Positions 4,611 through 5,811 of a stretch of 5,811 nucleotides of DNA are shown piece by piece. Every line of letters starts with the position of its first letter. Within the stretch, counting starts at the first letter, position 1. Position numbers and translations under genes: made by a program. The DNA comes from Sulfurimonas autotrophica (GTDB lineage Bacteria > Campylobacterota > Campylobacteria > Campylobacterales > Sulfurimonadaceae). The stretch is taken from NCBI GenBank assembly GCA_015662405.1, contig DQUE01000196.1, positions 1 to 5,811 on the forward strand. The letters run 5' to 3'. The notes under the pieces were generated by a model, which saw only the letters and a list, made by a program, of their open reading frames with translations, made no database searches and had not been told where the DNA came from.

Positions 4611-5811
4611 ATGATTGATTTAAAACTACTACAAAAAGAGTTTGATAGTATAAGTAAAAAACTCAAGCGTAAAGGAGTTGATGAAAAACTTTTAGAAAAA
4701 GTAAAAATCAAATTTGAAGAGCTAAAAGAGGCAAAAACTAACTTTGAAACACTACAAGCTGCACAAAATGCTATGAGTAAAGAGTTTGGTATCTATAAAC
4801 GTGAAGGCAAAGATATAACAGAGCTCAAAAAACGAGTCGATGAGAACAAAATCCGTATTGCAGATGCTTTGGAAATTCAGCGCCTCAGACAAGAAGAGCT
4901 TGAAGTGTTGGCAATGTCTATACCAAATATACCCGATGATAATGTTCCAGATGGTGAAGATGAAAATGACAATATAGAAATTAAAAAAGTCCTCACTCCA
5001 AAAGAGTTTTCATTTACACCCAAAGAGCATTGGGAACTAGCAGAACAAAATGGCTGGATAGATTTTGAACGCGGAGTAAAACTTGCAACGTCAAGATTTT
5101 CTGTCAGTTTTGGCATGGGGGCAAGAGTTGAGCGTGCTCTTATAAATTTTATGCTTGATTTTAACCGTGAACGAGGATTTGATGAAGTCAGCGTACCTGC
5201 ACTTGTAAACCGTAAAGCACTTGAAGGAACCGGACAGCTTCCAAAATTTGCAGATGATTTGTATAAAATACAAAATCAAGAGCTCTTTTTAATTCCCACA
5301 GCAGAAGTGCCACTAACAAACCTCTATCAAGATGAAATTCTTACACTTGATGAACTTCCAAAAACAATGACAGCCTATACATCATGTTTTAGAAAAGAAG
5401 CCGGTGCTGCCGGACGTGATACACGAGGAATGATAAGACAGCATCAGTTTCACAAAGTAGAACTTGTAGCTATCTCTACTCCTGAAGAGAGTGATGTTAT
5501 CTTTGAAAAGATGCTTACATGTGCATCAGACATGCTCACAGCACTAGAACTTCCTCATAGACTTGTAACACTCTGCACAGGAGATCTAGGCTTTTCAGCA
5601 GCTAAAACGATCGACCTTGAAGTTTGGCTACCAGGACAAAACAGATACCGTGAAATATCTTCTGTAAGTAACACACGAGATTTTCAAGCAAGACGCGCAA
5701 AAATCCGTTTTAAAAATGGTAAAAAAAATGAGCTGGTTCATACACTTAATGGTAGCTCCTTAGCTGTTGGACGGACACTCGTTGCCATCATGGAAAACTT
5801 TCAAAATGAAG
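4611..5811 (+). CDS. serS: Seryl-tRNA synthetase (3' end outside the window)
   Basis: SerRS is a class II synthetase that activates serine and charges tRNA-Ser (and tRNA-Sec where present). The reading frame is open from ATG 4611 through 400 complete codons to the window edge, about 10-20 residues short of a usual bacterial length. An N-terminal tRNA-binding domain with a charged, heptad-like antiparallel coiled-coil arm spans about 1-103. The IPNIPDDNVPDG linker follows at 104-115. The catalytic core has the serine-binding TAE at 230-232, motif 2 as FRKEAGAAGRDTRG (260-273) with RQHQFHKVEL after it, and motif 3 as NGSSLAVGRTLVAIMEN (380-396). AGAGGGG at 4599-4605 supports the start. It lies 12 nt after metF and shares its promoter. 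No internal stop or frameshift was found when the frame was translated by hand. Confidence 0.96.
   Translation, partial: MIDLKLLQKEFDSISKKLKRKGVDEKLLEKVKIKFEELKEAKTNFETLQAAQNAMSKEFGIYKREGKDITELKKRVDENKIRIADALEIQRLRQEELEVLAMSIPNIPDDNVPDGEDENDNIEIKKVLTPKEFSFTPKEHWELAEQNGWIDFERGVKLATSRFSVSFGMGARVERALINFMLDFNRERGFDEVSVPALVNRKALEGTGQLPKFADDLYKIQNQELFLIPTAEVPLTNLYQDEILTLDELPKTMTAYTSCFRKEAGAAGRDTRGMIRQHQFHKVELVAISTPEESDVIFEKMLTCASDMLTALELPHRLVTLCTGDLGFSAAKTIDLEVWLPGQNRYREISSVSNTRDFQARRAKIRFKNGKKNELVHTLNGSSLAVGRTLVAIMENFQNE

Noticed and set aside
4877..5279. Two minus-strand open frames opposite serS
   Set aside because: Both lie within the continuous serS coding frame, which carries all class II motifs; neither shows a domain.

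Overview
The window looks like a chromosomal segment of a low-GC, AT-rich Campylobacterota bacterium (formerly Epsilonproteobacteria). A Sulfurimonas-like genus is my best guess, but only by family resemblance of the proteins. The signs are: an rpsF-ssb-rpsR operon with ssb where E. coli has priB; a zinc-ligand form of ribosomal protein S18; strong TATAAT-type -10 boxes without recognisable -35 boxes; and very tight gene packing. No tRNA, rRNA, CRISPR array, insertion sequence or phage gene was seen.

Layout. (1) Positions 1-881 on the plus strand hold the end of rpsF, then ssb (single-strand DNA-binding protein) and rpsR (ribosomal protein S18), closed by a compact hairpin region at 858-902. 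(2) A probable extended -10 promoter at 952-960 starts a monocistronic gene, 980-2695. It encodes a 571-residue exported protein with a signal peptide, a beta-propeller-like repeat region and an OmpA/MotB-type peptidoglycan-binding domain at the C-terminus. This is the least characterised large gene here. (3) Converging on it from the minus strand are serB (phosphoserine phosphatase, 3632 to 3009) and a 99-residue protein of unknown function (3009 to 2710), joined by a one-base stop/start overlap. (4) A 54-bp divergent intergenic region carries two face-to-face TATAAT boxes. (5) Rightward from there run a methylenetetrahydrofolate reductase gene (metF family, TTG start, 3687-4598) and, 12 nt later, serS (seryl-tRNA synthetase, from 4611 and cut off by the window end).

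How the genes fit together. The first operon couples DNA replication/repair with 30S ribosome assembly, the usual bacterial arrangement. The second half is a serine/one-carbon neighbourhood: SerB makes serine, SerRS charges tRNA with it, and serine is the main donor of the one-carbon units on folate that a MetF-type enzyme reduces for methionine synthesis. The shared promoter region between serB and metF-serS could coordinate these two transcripts (inference).

Most of the window is conserved housekeeping DNA. I see no obvious new defence or mobile system. The points most worth a second look are the propeller-OmpA protein with its altered peptidoglycan-binding motif, the unknown 99-residue partner of serB, the symmetric serB/metF promoter with a T8 tract inside the metF ribosome-binding region, and the mutually exclusive hairpins over the rpsR stop codon.
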